The notes under the pieces are model-generated. The model was not told the origin of the DNA, made no database searches, and saw nothing but the letters and a program-made list of their open reading frames with translations. This document shows, in pieces, positions 1 through 9,644 of a DNA stretch of 64,000 bases. The translations under genes and the position numbers were made by a program. Numbering within the stretch: position 1 is the first letter of the stretch; each line of letters starts with the position of its first letter. The stretch spans positions 8,052,001 through 8,116,000 of the forward strand of contig NZ_CP066356.1 in assembly GCF_023278185.1 (NCBI RefSeq). Direction: 5' to 3'. This stretch comes from Bradyrhizobium elkanii USDA 76. GTDB lineage: Bacteria > Pseudomonadota > Alphaproteobacteria > Rhizobiales > Xanthobacteraceae.

Positions 1-200
1 ACCATTTCAGCGTCGCCGACGCCTATCTCGTCACGGTGATCAACTGGACCATGGCGACGCCGCCGATCGAGCTCGCGAAATGGCCGGCGCTGAAGGCCTA
101 TTACGAGCGCCTGCGCACCCGGCCCTCGGTTGCAAAGGCGCTCGCGGAGGAGTTCGAGCTCTACAAGGCCGAGATCGCGCGGCACAAGGCGGCGGCGTAA
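1..200 (+). CDS. Glutathione S-transferase, C-terminal fragment (5' end outside window)
   Basis: The frame opened by the codon at base 3 runs to TAA at 198-200 and reads HFSVADAYLVTVINW followed by WPALKAYYERLRTRPSVAKAL. This is the typical C-terminal helical domain of bacterial glutathione S-transferases (F-S-x-A-D-x-Y motif, then the R-x-R-P-S-V segment). The start and the thioredoxin-like N-domain, which binds glutathione, lie upstream of the window. Family membership is clear; the substrate cannot be told from this piece. Confidence 0.88.
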   Translation, partial: HFSVADAYLVTVINWTMATPPIELAKWPALKAYYERLRTRPSVAKALAEEFELYKAEIARHKAAA

Positions 201-246
201 GGCGGTCTCTCACCATGCGTCGTCCCGGCGAAGGCCGGGACGACAA

Positions 247-714
247 CTAGAACGGACTATCCCCCAGGCCCGGCACGTCGGCCGGGCGCGGGCCCGGGGC
301 AGGCCAATGGAAGCGGCGGTCCTTCTCTGCGATCGCGATGTCGTTGATCGAGGCCTCGCGGCGGCGCATCAGGCCGTGCTCGTCGAACTCCCACTGTTCG
401 TTGCCGTAGGAGCGAAACCAGTTGCCGGCGGCGTCGTGCCATTCGTACTGGAAGCGGACCGCGATGCGGTTCTCGTCGAATGCCCAGAGATCCTTGATCA
501 GGCGATACTCCTGCTCCTTTTCCCATTTACGGGTCAGGAAGGCCACGATCGCCTCGCGGCCCTGAAAAACCTCCGAGCGGTTGCGCCAGCGGCTGTCCTC
601 GGTATAGGCGCCGGCAACCCGAACGGGGTCGCGCGAATTCCAGGCGTCCTCCGCCATGCGCGCTTTCTGCGCGGCGGTCTCGCGGGTGAAGGGTGGCAGC
701 GGCGGGCGTGACAT
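247..714 (-). CDS. DUF1348 / NTF2-like (SnoaL-fold) protein
   Basis: A 155-residue protein without signal peptide or membrane segment. The pattern AWNSRDP then [29 protein letters not shown] and the Trp-rich strands near [12 protein letters not shown] match the DUF1348 branch of the NTF2-like fold. These are small cone-shaped alpha+beta domains often found as stand-alone proteins of unknown function. It follows ybgC on the same strand but is separated from it by a palindromic repeat, so it is probably its own unit. The reaction, if any, is unknown. Confidence 0.85.
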   Translation of the reverse strand: MSRPPLPPFTRETAAQKARMAEDAWNSRDPVRVAGAYTEDSRWRNRSEVFQGREAIVAFLTRKWEKEQEYRLIKDLWAFDENRIAVRFQYEWHDAAGNWFRSYGNEQWEFDEHGLMRRREASINDIAIAEKDRRFHWPAPGPRPADVPGLGDSPF

Positions 715-734
715 CGGCGATCCCTCGCGGTTGA

Positions 735-783
735 AGCATGATCCGGAAAAGTGTGAAGCGGTTTTCCGAAAAGATCATGCTCG
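735..783. repeat. Dispersed palindromic repeat, family A (copy 1)
   Basis: An inverted repeat with GCATGATCCGGAAAA at one end and a degenerate complement ending AAGATCATGC at the other. Related copies occur near 1408, 2617, 39866, 43852 and 56104. It sits between convergent or tandem gene ends, as such elements usually do. Confidence 0.8.
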
Positions 784-883
784 AAATGGAAGACAAACGC
801 GATCAACCTGATCGCGCTTTGTCACGCGCAAATCTATCGCCGCGCCGCGCAGAGTCGATGGGGCGTTTCCTATCGCCCCATAA

Positions 884-1333
884 CTAAGCCAGATCGGCCT
901 TCATCAGGGCACGGATGGACTTCGGAATCGGCTGTGCCCTGCCCTGACTGACGAAGGCAACGCGCACCTGCGCCTTCACAAGCACGTCATCGCCGCGCCT
1001 GACCTCCTGCGCGAGCATGATGGAGGCGCCCTTCACCGCGATCGGCCAGGTCACGACATCGAGCATGTCGTCCATCCGCGCCGGCTTGAGGAAGTCGAGC
1101 GTCATCGAGCGCACCACAAAGGTGAAGCCGCCGGTCTCCTCCTGCGCCTCCTCGAACAGCGCGTTCTGTTCGGCGCCCATCAATCGGAGATGATTGGTGC
1201 GCCCGCGCTCCATAAAGCGCAGGTAATTGGCGTGGTAAACGATGCCGGAAAAATCGGTGTCTTCGTAATAAACACGGACCTGCATATGGTGTCGGCCATC
1301 GCGGATCGCGCCGTCGATATGGGGTAGAGTCAA
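884..1333 (-). CDS. ybgC: YbgC-type acyl-CoA thioesterase (hotdog fold)
   Basis: A 149-residue 4HBT hotdog thioesterase. The segment YYEDTDFSGIVYHANYLRF carries the catalytic Asp and the HANYL helix that define the YbgC family. YbgC proteins hydrolyse acyl-CoA and are usually linked to the Tol-Pal envelope system. Here the gene keeps its usual place downstream of ruvB on the same strand, but a metallophosphoesterase gene lies between them. No tolQRAB or pal follows within the window. Start: the upstream ATG gives MTLPHIDG, with an in-frame ATG 16 codons later (MQVRVYYED) as the alternative. Confidence 0.9.
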   Translation of the reverse strand: MTLPHIDGAIRDGRHHMQVRVYYEDTDFSGIVYHANYLRFMERGRTNHLRLMGAEQNALFEEAQEETGGFTFVVRSMTLDFLKPARMDDMLDVVTWPIAVKGASIMLAQEVRRGDDVLVKAQVRVAFVSQGRAQPIPKSIRALMKADLA

Positions 1334-1407
1334 TTGCGGCCCCTCGATTGCGCTGGAGCGCGATGCATTCAGGTTGAAGCGTCATCGCGCTCCAGGCTGT
1401 CGTTTGT

Positions 1408-1449
1408 GCATGATCCGGAAAACCGCTTCGCACTTTTCCGGATCATGCT
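1408..1449. repeat. Palindromic repeat, family A (copy 2)
   Basis: A near-perfect hairpin: GCATGATCCGGAAAA, a short loop containing CGCTTCGCA, then TTTTCCGGATCATGC. It lies between ybgC and the convergent end of the metallophosphoesterase transcription region. Confidence 0.85.
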
Positions 1450-1497
1450 CTGGAACACCAATCGTGTTGCGCAAATCGCGCGATCACGCAAGCGCGA

Positions 1498-2415
1498 TCA
1501 GGACACCATTGGCCCCTTTGCGCCAAGCGTGACCTGCACGATCTCGGGCGGCACGCCAAGGCGGATCGGCATGATGCTGCAGCCGAGGCCGCCGGAGACG
1601 ACGACGTCGCATTTCAGCTTGATATGGCCATAGGCGAGCCGCATGCCGTGCTTCACCGGCACCGCCGGCGACCAGCCGAGCAGCCGCACCTGTCCGCCAT
1701 GGGTGTGGCCGGACAGCTGCAACGCGACGCGCGAGGGCACCCGGAGCGCGACGTCGGGCTCATGCGCGAGCAGGATCACCGGCGCGTCGTCGGTGACCTT
1801 GGCAAGCGTCGCGTTGAGATCGTCGACGCCGATCCGCGTGACCTGGCGATAGGGCCGCGCCGCCATGAAGGCGAGCTGGTCGCCGAGACCGGCGAGCCAG
1901 AACGGACGGCCGTCCTTGGCGAGCCGCACCGCGTCGTTCTCGTAGACCGGAATCCCCGCCCCCTCCAGCGCGCGGCGCGCGAGCGGGATGCCGCGCCCCA
2001 AGCGCTGTACCGCCTTGTCTTCCCAGTAGTCGTGGTTGCCGAGCACGGCGTGCACGCCGAGCGGAGCCTTCAGGCCCTTCAGCACCGCGGCCCAGTCGGA
2101 GGCCGGAATGAAGCGGGTGACGTGGCGCAGCCCGGCGACATAGTCGCCGAGCAGCACGATGATGTCGGGGTTCAGGGCGTTCGTCCGCTCGACGAGCTCA
2201 GCGATGCGATCGAGCGACATCCAGGGATCGCAGGCGTGGATGTCGGCGAGTGCGGCGATCTTCAGCGGAAAGTCCGTCGGCCATTGCCGCGGCGACAGGT
2301 CGTAGCGCGTGAGCGCGAGGCGGACGACCGGCTCGCTCAAGCCATACGCCGCGGTCGAAGCGGTGGCGGCGGTCAACCCGCCGAACCCGCGCAGAAAATG
2401 ACGACGTGAAATCAT
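1498..2415 (-). CDS. Tat-exported metallophosphoesterase (YaeI-like)
   Basis: A 305-residue calcineurin-like phosphoesterase. Metal-ligand motifs appear in order: DIHACD, LGDYVAG, VLGNHDYW, and LSGHTHGGQVRLL near the C-terminus. The chosen ATG gives MISRRHFLRGFGGLTAATAS, a twin-arginine signal peptide, so the enzyme should act in the periplasm or at the membrane. An upstream in-frame GTG at 2499 would add 28 residues ahead of the signal and is unlikely. The family includes lipid-A-related and general phosphodiesterases; the substrate here is unknown. It interrupts the otherwise standard ruvB-ybgC adjacency. Confidence 0.87.
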   Translation of the reverse strand: MISRRHFLRGFGGLTAATASTAAYGLSEPVVRLALTRYDLSPRQWPTDFPLKIAALADIHACDPWMSLDRIAELVERTNALNPDIIVLLGDYVAGLRHVTRFIPASDWAAVLKGLKAPLGVHAVLGNHDYWEDKAVQRLGRGIPLARRALEGAGIPVYENDAVRLAKDGRPFWLAGLGDQLAFMAARPYRQVTRIGVDDLNATLAKVTDDAPVILLAHEPDVALRVPSRVALQLSGHTHGGQVRLLGWSPAVPVKHGMRLAYGHIKLKCDVVVSGGLGCSIMPIRLGVPPEIVQVTLGAKGPMVS

Positions 2416-2616
2416 GGGTGTGTGATCGGTGATGCCTGGCGCTTGTCGAAAACACTCGGGGCTATCATAGGCCCCTTGATTGGAGCGAAATTGGGCCACG
2501 TTTGTGCAGACGGCCTGCAGAGATGCCGCAATGGTTAGTAGGCAAGGTTACCGGCAAGCGCGACGCGCTGCATCAACACGTCATTCACGTCTTTGGGAGC
2601 GGAGGGCTTTCGCTCG

Positions 2617-2652
2617 AGCATGAAAACCGCTTCGCGCTCTTCCGGATCATGC
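2617..2652. repeat. Palindromic repeat, family A (copy 3, short)
   Basis: A degenerate family A copy: GAGCATGAAAACCGCTTCGC followed by CTCTTCCGGATCATGC. It abuts the ruvB stop codon at 2654. Confidence 0.7.
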
Positions 2653-2653
2653 G

Positions 2654-3703
2654 TCAGTCCTCGTCGCCGTTGCCGCCGAACAGGCCGAACTGCGAGGGGT
2701 CGCGGTTTGGCTCGGCGAGGCCGAGATGGCGGAAGGCATGCGAGGTCAGGAGCCGGCCACGCGGGGTGCGCTGCAGATAGCCGCACTGGATCAGATAGGG
2801 CTCGATGATGTCCTCGATCGCATCGCGCGGCTCCGACAGCGCCGCCGCCATGGTCTCGACGCCGACGGGTCCACCGCCATAGTTCAAGGCGATGGTGGTG
2901 AGATAGCGCCGGTCCATCGCATCGAGCCCGGCGCTGTCGACCTCGAGCGCGCTCAGCGCCCGGTCGGCGATGCCGCGGTCGACGGAATCGGCGTCCGCCG
3001 CGGAGGCAAAGTCGCGCACCCGGCGCAGCAGGCGGCCGGCGATGCGCGGCGTGCCGCGAGCGCGGCGCGCGATCTCGTTGGCGCCATCCGGGCTCATGCC
3101 GATGTTCAGCACGCGGGCGCCGCGGGTGACGATCTTCTCGAGCTCTTCCTCGGTGTAGAAGTTGAGCCGGATCGGAATGCCGAAGCGGTCGCGCAACGGA
3201 TTGGTGAGCAGGCCTGCGCGCGTCGTCGCGCCGACCAGCGTGAACTTCGACAGCTCGATCTTGACCGAGCGCGCCGCCGGACCTTCGCCGATGATCAGGT
3301 CGAGCTGGAAATCCTCCATCGCGGGATAGAGCACTTCCTCGACCGCCGGGCTGAGGCGATGGATCTCGTCGATGAACAGCACATCGCGCTCTTCGAGATT
3401 GGTCAGCAGCGCCGCGAGATCGCCGGCCTTGGCGATGACAGGGCCGGAGGTGGCACGAAAGCCGACGCCGAGCTCGCGCGCGACGATCTGCGCCAGTGTG
3501 GTCTTGCCGAGGCCGGGCGGACCGACGAACAGCACGTGATCGAGCGCCTCGCCGCGCTTCTTCGCAGCCTCGATGAAGATCGAGAGATTCTTGCGCGCCT
3601 GGGCTTGGCCGACGAACTCCGTCAGCGACTGCGGCCGCAGCGCGGTGTCGCCGACATCATCGGAGCGGCGTTCGGGCGAGACCATGCGCGAGGGCGTGTT
3701 CAC
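2654..3703 (-). CDS. ruvB: Holliday junction branch-migration helicase RuvB
   Basis: A 349-residue AAA+ ATPase. Visible motifs are [14 protein letters not shown] (Walker A), LFIDEIHRL (Walker B), the sensor-1 segment [10 protein letters not shown], and the C-terminal winged helix with [14 protein letters not shown]. RuvB forms hexameric rings that drive branch migration on junctions held by RuvA. The start ATG overlaps the ruvA stop by four bases (ATGA type), so ruvC-ruvA-ruvB are translationally coupled. The length is normal for alphaproteobacteria. Confidence 0.98.
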   Translation of the reverse strand: MNTPSRMVSPERRSDDVGDTALRPQSLTEFVGQAQARKNLSIFIEAAKKRGEALDHVLFVGPPGLGKTTLAQIVARELGVGFRATSGPVIAKAGDLAALLTNLEERDVLFIDEIHRLSPAVEEVLYPAMEDFQLDLIIGEGPAARSVKIELSKFTLVGATTRAGLLTNPLRDRFGIPIRLNFYTEEELEKIVTRGARVLNIGMSPDGANEIARRARGTPRIAGRLLRRVRDFASAADADSVDRGIADRALSALEVDSAGLDAMDRRYLTTIALNYGGGPVGVETMAAALSEPRDAIEDIIEPYLIQCGYLQRTPRGRLLTSHAFRHLGLAEPNRDPSQFGLFGGNGDED

Positions 3704-4317
3704 TTCGACAATTCCTTCAGGCCCAGCCGGATCAGCTGCGCAGTCTCGGCCTTCTCACCCGCGCTGCGCGAGGCGGCGGCGATGGCAGCGGCGGCCTGCG
3801 GCTGGCCGTAGCCGAGATTGACCAGCGCCGAGATCGCGTCGGTGACCGGGCGCGGCGCGCGATTGTTGTCGATCGCGCCCGAGAGGTGCACCACCGCGGG
3901 ATCGACATCGGCAAAGCCCGGCGCCTTGTCCTTCAATTCGCTGACGATGCGCTCGGCGACCTTCGGCCCGACCCCCGGCGTGCGCGCCACCGCCGCCTTG
4001 TCGCGCAGCGCGATGGCGTTGGCGAGATCGGTCGGCGGCAGCGTGCCGAGCACCGCGAGCGCGACCTTGGCGCCAACCCCCTGCACGGTCTGCAGCAGGC
4101 GAAACCATTCTCGCTCATGATCCGAGCGGAAGCCGAACAGTTTGATCTGATCCTCGCGGACATAGGTCTCGATCGAGAGCACGGCGGCCCCGCCCGGCGA
4201 CGGCAGCGCCTGCAACGTGCGACCAGCGCAATGCACCTGGTAACCGACGCCGCCGACGTCGAGGATCACGTAATCCTCGCCATAGGAATCGATCAGGCCC
4301 TTCAGCTTGCCGATCAT
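3700..4317 (-). CDS. ruvA: Holliday junction DNA-binding protein RuvA
   Basis: A 205-residue RuvA starting [20 protein letters not shown]. It has the N-terminal OB fold, two helix-hairpin-helix motifs ([17 protein letters not shown] and [14 protein letters not shown]), and the C-terminal domain III ([15 protein letters not shown]) that contacts RuvB. RuvA tetramers bind four-way junctions. It overlaps ruvC upstream and ruvB downstream by four bases each. Confidence 0.98.
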   Translation of the reverse strand: MIGKLKGLIDSYGEDYVILDVGGVGYQVHCAGRTLQALPSPGGAAVLSIETYVREDQIKLFGFRSDHEREWFRLLQTVQGVGAKVALAVLGTLPPTDLANAIALRDKAAVARTPGVGPKVAERIVSELKDKAPGFADVDPAVVHLSGAIDNNRAPRPVTDAISALVNLGYGQPQAAAAIAAASRSAGEKAETAQLIRLGLKELSK

Positions 4318-4841
4318 AGGCTCGCCACCCTGAGGCGCAGCGCGGTGCTCTGGCGGTGATGCGCGTGGGTGATCGCGACCGCGAGCGCGTCCGCGGCGTC
4401 GGCGGACGGCGGCTCGGCTTTCGGCAGCAGGATCTTCAGCATCACCTGGATCTGGTTCTTCTCGGCATGGCCGGCGCCGACCACGGTCTTCTTGACCTGG
4501 TTCGGCGCGTATTCGGCGACCGAGATACCGAACATTGCGGGCGCCAGCATGGCGACGCCGCGCGCCTGGCCGAGCTTCAGGGTGGCCACGCCGTCCTTGT
4601 TGACGAAGGTCTGCTCGACCGCCGCCTCCGCAGGCTTGTAGTCGCCGAGCACAGCAGCCAGCCCCTCATGGATCGCGAGCAGCCGGCTCGCCAGCGGCAG
4701 GTTGTCCGGCGGCTCGACCGAACCGCAGGCGACGTAGACCAGACGGTTGCCTTCAGTCTCGATCACGCCCCAGCCGGTGCGGCGGAGACCCGGATCGATA
4801 CCGATGATACGGACGGGAGAGCGAATCGGCTGGGATGTCAT
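4314..4841 (-). CDS. ruvC: Crossover junction endodeoxyribonuclease RuvC
   Basis: A 175-residue RNase H-fold resolvase. The acidic active-site residues are visible in [14 protein letters not shown] (Asp), AAVEQTFV (Glu) and [16 protein letters not shown] (Asp pair). RuvC cuts Holliday junctions symmetrically after RuvAB migration. It is the first gene of the ruvCAB group and overlaps the ruvA start. The gap to yebC upstream (about 210 bases) holds a repeat-like stretch with a perfect 16-base palindrome at 4940-4955. Confidence 0.97.
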   Translation of the reverse strand: MTSQPIRSPVRIIGIDPGLRRTGWGVIETEGNRLVYVACGSVEPPDNLPLASRLLAIHEGLAAVLGDYKPAEAAVEQTFVNKDGVATLKLGQARGVAMLAPAMFGISVAEYAPNQVKKTVVGAGHAEKNQIQVMLKILLPKAEPPSADAADALAVAITHAHHRQSTALRLRVASL

Positions 4842-4921
4842 GGGCTAGTGATACCGCCTGCGCCGGGAGAACGAAACACAAACAGAGCCTCATCCCCTGC
4901 CGCGGTCGTTGTACTGGGCCC

Positions 4922-5040
4922 ACTCGTCATCCCTGCCTAGTGCGCAATTGCGCACGGGAGCGGGGATCCAGCACGCCGCGGCTTCTCGGATCGAATGCAG
5001 GTCTCCGGAATACTGGCTCGCCCGGTCCAGCCGGACACGA
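4922..5040. repeat. Repeat-like intergenic segment with palindromes
   Basis: Between yebC and ruvC. It contains the perfect palindrome GTGCGCAATTGCGCAC at 4940-4955, preceded by CGTCATCCCTGCCTA and followed by a GGGGATCCAGCACGCCGCGG segment. The style matches dispersed Bradyrhizobium intergenic repeats, but I see no second copy in this window. Confidence 0.45.
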
Positions 5041-5055
5041 CAGCAGTGCAAGCGA

Positions 5056-5802
5056 CTAGCCGCCCATCTTCGCGATCAGAGCGTCGGACACCTCGAAATT
5101 GGCGAACACGTTCTGCACGTCGTCGTGCTCGTTGAGCAGGTCCATCAGCTTCAGCAGCTTTTCGCCGGTCTCGTCGTCGACCGCGACGGTGTTCTGCGGC
5201 TTCCAGGTCAGCGCCGCCTTGCGCGGCTCGCCGAACTTCGCTTCCAGCGCTTTTGCCACTTCGCGGAAAGTGTCCTGCGAGGCGTAGACCTCGTGGCCGC
5301 CTTCGCTGGAGACCACGTCGTCGGCGCCGGCCTCGATCGCGGCGTCCAGCATCGCGTCGTCGGAGGCGACCTTGGCGTCGTATTCGATGATGCCGGTGCG
5401 GTCGAACATGAAGGCGACCGAGCCGGTTTCGCCGAGATTGCCGCCGGACTTGGTGAAGAAGGAGCGGATGTCGGAGGCGGCGCGGTTGCGGTTGTCGGTC
5501 AGCGCCTCGACGATCACGGCGACGCCGCCGGGGCCATAACCCTCGTAGCGGATCTCGTCGTAGTTCTCGCCCTCATTGCCCGCCGCCTTCTTGATGGCGC
5601 GGTCGATATTGTCCTTGGGCATGTTCTCGGCGCGGGCCGCGACCACGGCGGCGCGCAGCCGCGGATTCATCGCCGGGTCCGGGGTGCCGAGCTTGGCCGC
5701 CACGGTGATTTCGCGGGCTAGCTTGCCGAAAAGCTTCGACTTCTGGGCATCCTGCCGGCCCTTGCGGTGCATGATGTTCTTGAATTGGGAATGGCCGGCC
5801 AT
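5056..5802 (-). CDS. yebC: YebC/PmpR family protein (translation factor or regulator)
   Basis: A 248-residue protein starting [20 protein letters not shown], the hallmark N-terminus of the YebC/TACO1 family. [19 protein letters not shown] and the acidic C-terminal stretch [22 protein letters not shown] are also standard. Members have been described as transcriptional regulators and, more recently, as factors relieving ribosome stalling. It heads the yebC-ruvC-ruvA-ruvB run on the minus strand, the usual arrangement. Confidence 0.95.
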   Translation of the reverse strand: MAGHSQFKNIMHRKGRQDAQKSKLFGKLAREITVAAKLGTPDPAMNPRLRAAVVAARAENMPKDNIDRAIKKAAGNEGENYDEIRYEGYGPGGVAVIVEALTDNRNRAASDIRSFFTKSGGNLGETGSVAFMFDRTGIIEYDAKVASDDAMLDAAIEAGADDVVSSEGGHEVYASQDTFREVAKALEAKFGEPRKAALTWKPQNTVAVDDETGEKLLKLMDLLNEHDDVQNVFANFEVSDALIAKMGG

Positions 5803-6013
5803 GCGACGTCTCTTCGGAGCTTAGGGTCTGAACAGGGATGGAAAACGCGGCCTTATAGGCCCCTCACGGTCAAAATCAAAGGATCGGCGAGGCCCTCCGG
5901 CGGAGGAATACTACCGCAAGCCGGAATATGAGGCACTTGTTAACCATGACTTCATGCCCGGGTGCGAGGATCGCCCGTCCCGCCGCAACTTTCCAGAGCC
6001 CCAAAGAGCCCAC

Positions 6014-7780
6014 ATGGCGTTCGGTCTGTTTCGAAAGCAAGTGCCGGAGCCGGCTGCGCCGGCCGTCGCCCCGCAGGTTCCAACCGCGGCCGCCGCCCCT
6101 GACGTCTCGACCGAGACTGATTCGGCCGAGGATTCGTCCAAGGAGATCCTGGAATTGCTGGAACTCGAGCTCGGCGCGATGATCCGCCAGCTCGAACGCG
6201 CCGCCAGCTCGGTCGCCGACGGCGCCGAGGCGACGGCAGCCAAGCTCGCGACCATCCGCGCCCGCACCAACGCGCTGACCGGCCGCAGCAGCGATGCGCA
6301 GGGCACTGCGACGACGTTCTCGCAAGCCGCCGACCGCTTCACCCACTCCGCCGAGGGCATCGGGGCGCAGGTGCGCAGCGCGAGCCAGCTCGCCGACGAC
6401 GCCGCGGCCGCGGCGCGCGAGGCCACCGCCAATGTCGATCGCCTGCGCGAGTCTTCAGCCGCGATCGGCAACGTCGTCAATCTGATCGCGCAGATCGCGC
6501 GGCAGACCACGCTGCTCGCACTGAACTCGACGATCGAGGCGGCGCGCGCCGGAGCCGCCGGCAAGGGCTTTGCGGTGGTCGCAACCGAGGTCAAGGCGCT
6601 GGCGGTGCAGACTCAGAGCGCGACCGAGGAGATCACCCGCAAGATCGAGGCGTTGCAGAAGGACGCCACCGGATCCGCGGACGCGGTGCACCGCATCTCG
6701 CAGGCGATCGAAAAGATCCGCCCGGTGTTCGAGAACGTCAACGGCGCGGTCGCCGAGCAGAACGAAATCACCGGCGAGATGGGCCGGAACGCCGCCTCCG
6801 CATCGCACTTCATCGTCTCGGTCGGCACCAGCGCCGGCGAGATCGATTCGGCAACGCGCGAAGCCGCCGCGCATGGCGACAATGTCGCCAAGGCTGGCAA
6901 GGCGGTGACCGCCTTCGCCCAGAAGCTGAAAGCGCGTTGCGCGGTGCTGCTGCGCCAGGACGAGCGCGGCGATCCGCGCAAGAACGAGCGCCTGCCCTGC
7001 AGCCTAAAGATCGAGATCACGACCGCGCGCGGCATCGTCACGGCGCCGGTCTACGAGATCGCGATGGACGGCATCCTGATCGGCGGACCCGATGCCGAGA
7101 AGCTGCCGGCGCAGGAGACCCTGAACGCGACATTGCAGGAGATCGGCGCGTGCCGGATCCGGATCGGCGAGCGCTCCAAGGCGGGCAGCCAGGCCCGCTT
7201 CGAGGCGGCAACCGCCGAGCTGCGCGAAAAAATCGAAGACCGGATGTGGGCGATCCACGAGGAGAACGCCGAGCTCGTCACCCGCGCGATCGAAGCCGGC
7301 AGCGCGCTGAGCAAGATGTTCGAGAACGGACTGGCGAGCGGCGCGATCGCGATCGCCGACATGTTCGACACCGACTATGTCGAGATCGCAGGCACCAACC
7401 CGGTGCAGTACCGCACCAAAATGCTGGACTGGGCGGAGCGTACGTTGCCCGCGTTCCAGGAGGCGTTCCTCGCCAGGGACAAGCGAATGGCGTTCTGCGT
7501 GATGATCGACCAGAACGGCTATCTGCCGGTCCATAACAAGCTCTACTCGCAGCCGCAGCGGCCGGGCGATGAGGCATACAACACCGCCAACAGCCGCAAC
7601 CGTCGCATCTTCAACGACGCCGCGGGTCTTGCCGCCGGCCGCAACCAGCGCGCCTATCTGATCCAGACCTATGCGCGCGACATGGGAGGCGGCAACACGG
7701 TGATGATGCGCGAGATCGACGTACCGGTCCGCGTGCGCGGCCGGCATTGGGGCGGGTTCCGCACCGCCTACAAGCTTTGA
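6014..7780 (+). CDS. Soluble methyl-accepting chemoreceptor with PilZ-like segment and C-terminal sensor domain
   Basis: A 588-residue protein with no transmembrane segment or HAMP. The conserved MCP hairpin tip lies at about residues 159-196 ([17 protein letters not shown], then GKGFAVVATEVKALA), which binds CheA and CheW. At about 317-372 is a PilZ-like stretch (RKNERLPC, YEIAMDGILIGG) with a degenerate c-di-GMP motif. Residues 432-588 form a domain shared with the next gene, including EIAGTNPVQY, NSRNRRIFND, ARDMGGGNTV and GRHWGGFRTAY, resembling Cache-type endings. The ATG at 6014 is preferred because AAAGAG lies just upstream; an ATG 60 bases earlier gives a charged extension. Ligand unknown. 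Confidence 0.9.
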   Translation: MAFGLFRKQVPEPAAPAVAPQVPTAAAAPDVSTETDSAEDSSKEILELLELELGAMIRQLERAASSVADGAEATAAKLATIRARTNALTGRSSDAQGTATTFSQAADRFTHSAEGIGAQVRSASQLADDAAAAAREATANVDRLRESSAAIGNVVNLIAQIARQTTLLALNSTIEAARAGAAGKGFAVVATEVKALAVQTQSATEEITRKIEALQKDATGSADAVHRISQAIEKIRPVFENVNGAVAEQNEITGEMGRNAASASHFIVSVGTSAGEIDSATREAAAHGDNVAKAGKAVTAFAQKLKARCAVLLRQDERGDPRKNERLPCSLKIEITTARGIVTAPVYEIAMDGILIGGPDAEKLPAQETLNATLQEIGACRIRIGERSKAGSQARFEAATAELREKIEDRMWAIHEENAELVTRAIEAGSALSKMFENGLASGAIAIADMFDTDYVEIAGTNPVQYRTKMLDWAERTLPAFQEAFLARDKRMAFCVMIDQNGYLPVHNKLYSQPQRPGDEAYNTANSRNRRIFNDAAGLAAGRNQRAYLIQTYARDMGGGNTVMMREIDVPVRVRGRHWGGFRTAYKL

Positions 7781-7787
7781 TCGCTTC

Positions 7788-7872
7788 GTAGCCGGATGAA
7801 GCGAAGCGTAATCCGGGACACGTGTTTCCACGGGCAGGAGCCCCGGATTTCGCTGCGCTGCATCCGGGCTGC
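7788..7872. repeat. Dispersed palindromic repeat, family B (copy 1)
   Basis: An inverted repeat with CCGGATGAAGCGAAGCGTAA on one arm and a TTCGCTGCGCTGCATCCGG-type arm on the other, between the two chemoreceptor genes. The sister copy is at 9550-9636, immediately after the second receptor. Confidence 0.8.
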
Positions 7873-7976
7873 GCAGTGCACGCTCAGGCAAGACTGCCAG
7901 CGCGAATCACGCTTTGGTTTTGAAATGGGAATGCATTGGCAGGCCAGCGGGCCGCTGTGACAGAGGAAGTGCTGAT

Positions 7977-9401
7977 ATGTCGGCCGCGCAGCTTGCAGTT
8001 CTGGATACGTCATCGGACCGAACGCTGGCCGAGCGGCTGGTGGACCAGCTCGCCGACCGCATCGGCGGCCTCGGGGTGGAACTCGCCGACATCGCCGGCA
8101 ACGTCCAGGAGGTCGCGAACCGCGTCAGCAGCCAGTCCGAGCGCTTCCATCATTTGCAGACGACGGCCGAGACCATGGTCGCCGCCAATCACGACATCGC
8201 CAACGCATCGCAGGCGGTGCAAACGACCGCATCCGCCGCGGTCGGCCAGATCGCGGAGTCCCGCCATGTGGTCGAGACGGCGGTCAGCCATATTGCCGAG
8301 CTCGTCGCAGCGGTCGGACGGATCGAGGCGCGGCTCGCCGCGGTCGGCTCCGCGCTGAGCCAGGTCGCCAAGGTCTCCGGTTCGATCGAGGCGATCGCCA
8401 AGCAGACCAATCTGCTGGCGCTCAACGCCACCATCGAGGCGGCGCGCGCCGGCAACGCCGGCCGCGGCTTTGCCGTGGTCGCGAGCGAGGTCAAGAACCT
8501 TGCGGAAGCGACCCGCCAGGCGACGCATCAGATTTCCGACACCGTGCGCGATCTCGACGGCCAGATCGGCAGCCTGATCGGCGAGAGCAGCGATGCCTCG
8601 TTGCGCGCCAAGAGCGCCGGCGAAGGCGCGCAGCAGATTTCGGGCATCATCATGCGCGTGCAGGAAGGCTTCTCATCGGTCGGCGCCGAGATCGGCAGCG
8701 TGGCGCGCGCCGCGACCTCCAATCTCGGCCATTGCGACAGCGTGATCGCCGAGCTGAACGAGCTGGCCAAGGGCGTCGATCTCTCCTCGCGCGACCTCAA
8801 GCACGCCGACAGCCGGGTCGCGAAACTGCTCGAGCTCTCCGAGAGCCTGATCGTGACCATCGCCGACAGCGGCGTCGAGACCAGTGACACGCCGCTGATC
8901 CGCATCGTGATCGACACCGCAAGGCAGATCTCGGAGCTGTTCGGGACTGCCGTCGCGCGCGGCGAGATCACGCTCGCGCAATTGATGGACGAGAATTATC
9001 GCGAGATCGCCGGCACCAATCCGAAGCAGTATCTGACCGACTACGTCGCCTTCACCGACCGGGTGCTGCCCGCGATCCAGGATCCGATCCAGAAGAGCGA
9101 CCCGCGCATCGTGTTCTGCGTCGCCTGGGCGCGCAGCGGCTATCTGCCGACCCACAATCCGAACTACCGGCAGCCGCAGGGGCCGGACCCGGTCTGGAAC
9201 AACGCCAATTGCCGCAACCGCCGCCTGTTCAACGACCGCGCGGTGAGCAAGGTCGCGGCCAACACGAAGCCGTTCCTGCTGCAGACCTATCGCCGCGACA
9301 TGGGCGGCGGCAATTTCGTGCTGATGAAGGACCTGTCGTCGCCGATCGTGGTGAACGGCCGCCACTGGGGCGCATTCCGGATGGGTTTTCGGCAGAGCTA
9401 G
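7977..9401 (+). CDS. Soluble methyl-accepting chemoreceptor, paralogue with C-terminal sensor domain
   Basis: A 474-residue cytoplasmic MCP. The signalling tip is at about residues 140-177 ([32 protein letters not shown]). The C-terminal 150 residues (320-474) match the preceding receptor: [49 protein letters not shown]. It lacks the PilZ-like insert, so the pair probably arose by duplication followed by gain or loss of that segment. The start is set by AGAGGAAG eight bases upstream of the ATG. Both genes are flanked by family B repeats. The shared domain is probably the sensory part, placed after rather than before the signalling coil. Confidence 0.92.
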   Translation: MSAAQLAVLDTSSDRTLAERLVDQLADRIGGLGVELADIAGNVQEVANRVSSQSERFHHLQTTAETMVAANHDIANASQAVQTTASAAVGQIAESRHVVETAVSHIAELVAAVGRIEARLAAVGSALSQVAKVSGSIEAIAKQTNLLALNATIEAARAGNAGRGFAVVASEVKNLAEATRQATHQISDTVRDLDGQIGSLIGESSDASLRAKSAGEGAQQISGIIMRVQEGFSSVGAEIGSVARAATSNLGHCDSVIAELNELAKGVDLSSRDLKHADSRVAKLLELSESLIVTIADSGVETSDTPLIRIVIDTARQISELFGTAVARGEITLAQLMDENYREIAGTNPKQYLTDYVAFTDRVLPAIQDPIQKSDPRIVFCVAWARSGYLPTHNPNYRQPQGPDPVWNNANCRNRRLFNDRAVSKVAANTKPFLLQTYRRDMGGGNFVLMKDLSSPIVVNGRHWGAFRMGFRQS

Positions 9402-9549
9402 GCCAGCCCCTTGGCCGGGACGGGGGATGCAATACCAAAATATGGAAAACAACCCCATGCAAAGTAAGCCGGCGACTGTCGGCCCTCGACACTGCACTTG
9501 ACACGTCGGGCAACTCAGAAGTACTCTTCTATTATTCCGAAATGACTTG

Positions 9550-9636
9550 TCGCCCGGATGAAGCGAAGCGCAATCCGGGAATCTCGCAAAGCTCAAAGAC
9601 AGACCCGGATTACGCTTCGCTGCATCCGGGCTACGG
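9550..9636. repeat. Palindromic repeat, family B (copy 2)
   Basis: Arms CCCGGATGAAGCGAAGCGCA and TTACGCTTCGCTGCATCCGG form a long hairpin between the chemoreceptor and the convergent YmdB-like gene. It may act as a bidirectional transcription end. Confidence 0.8.
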
Positions 9637-9644
9637 TAACTTCA

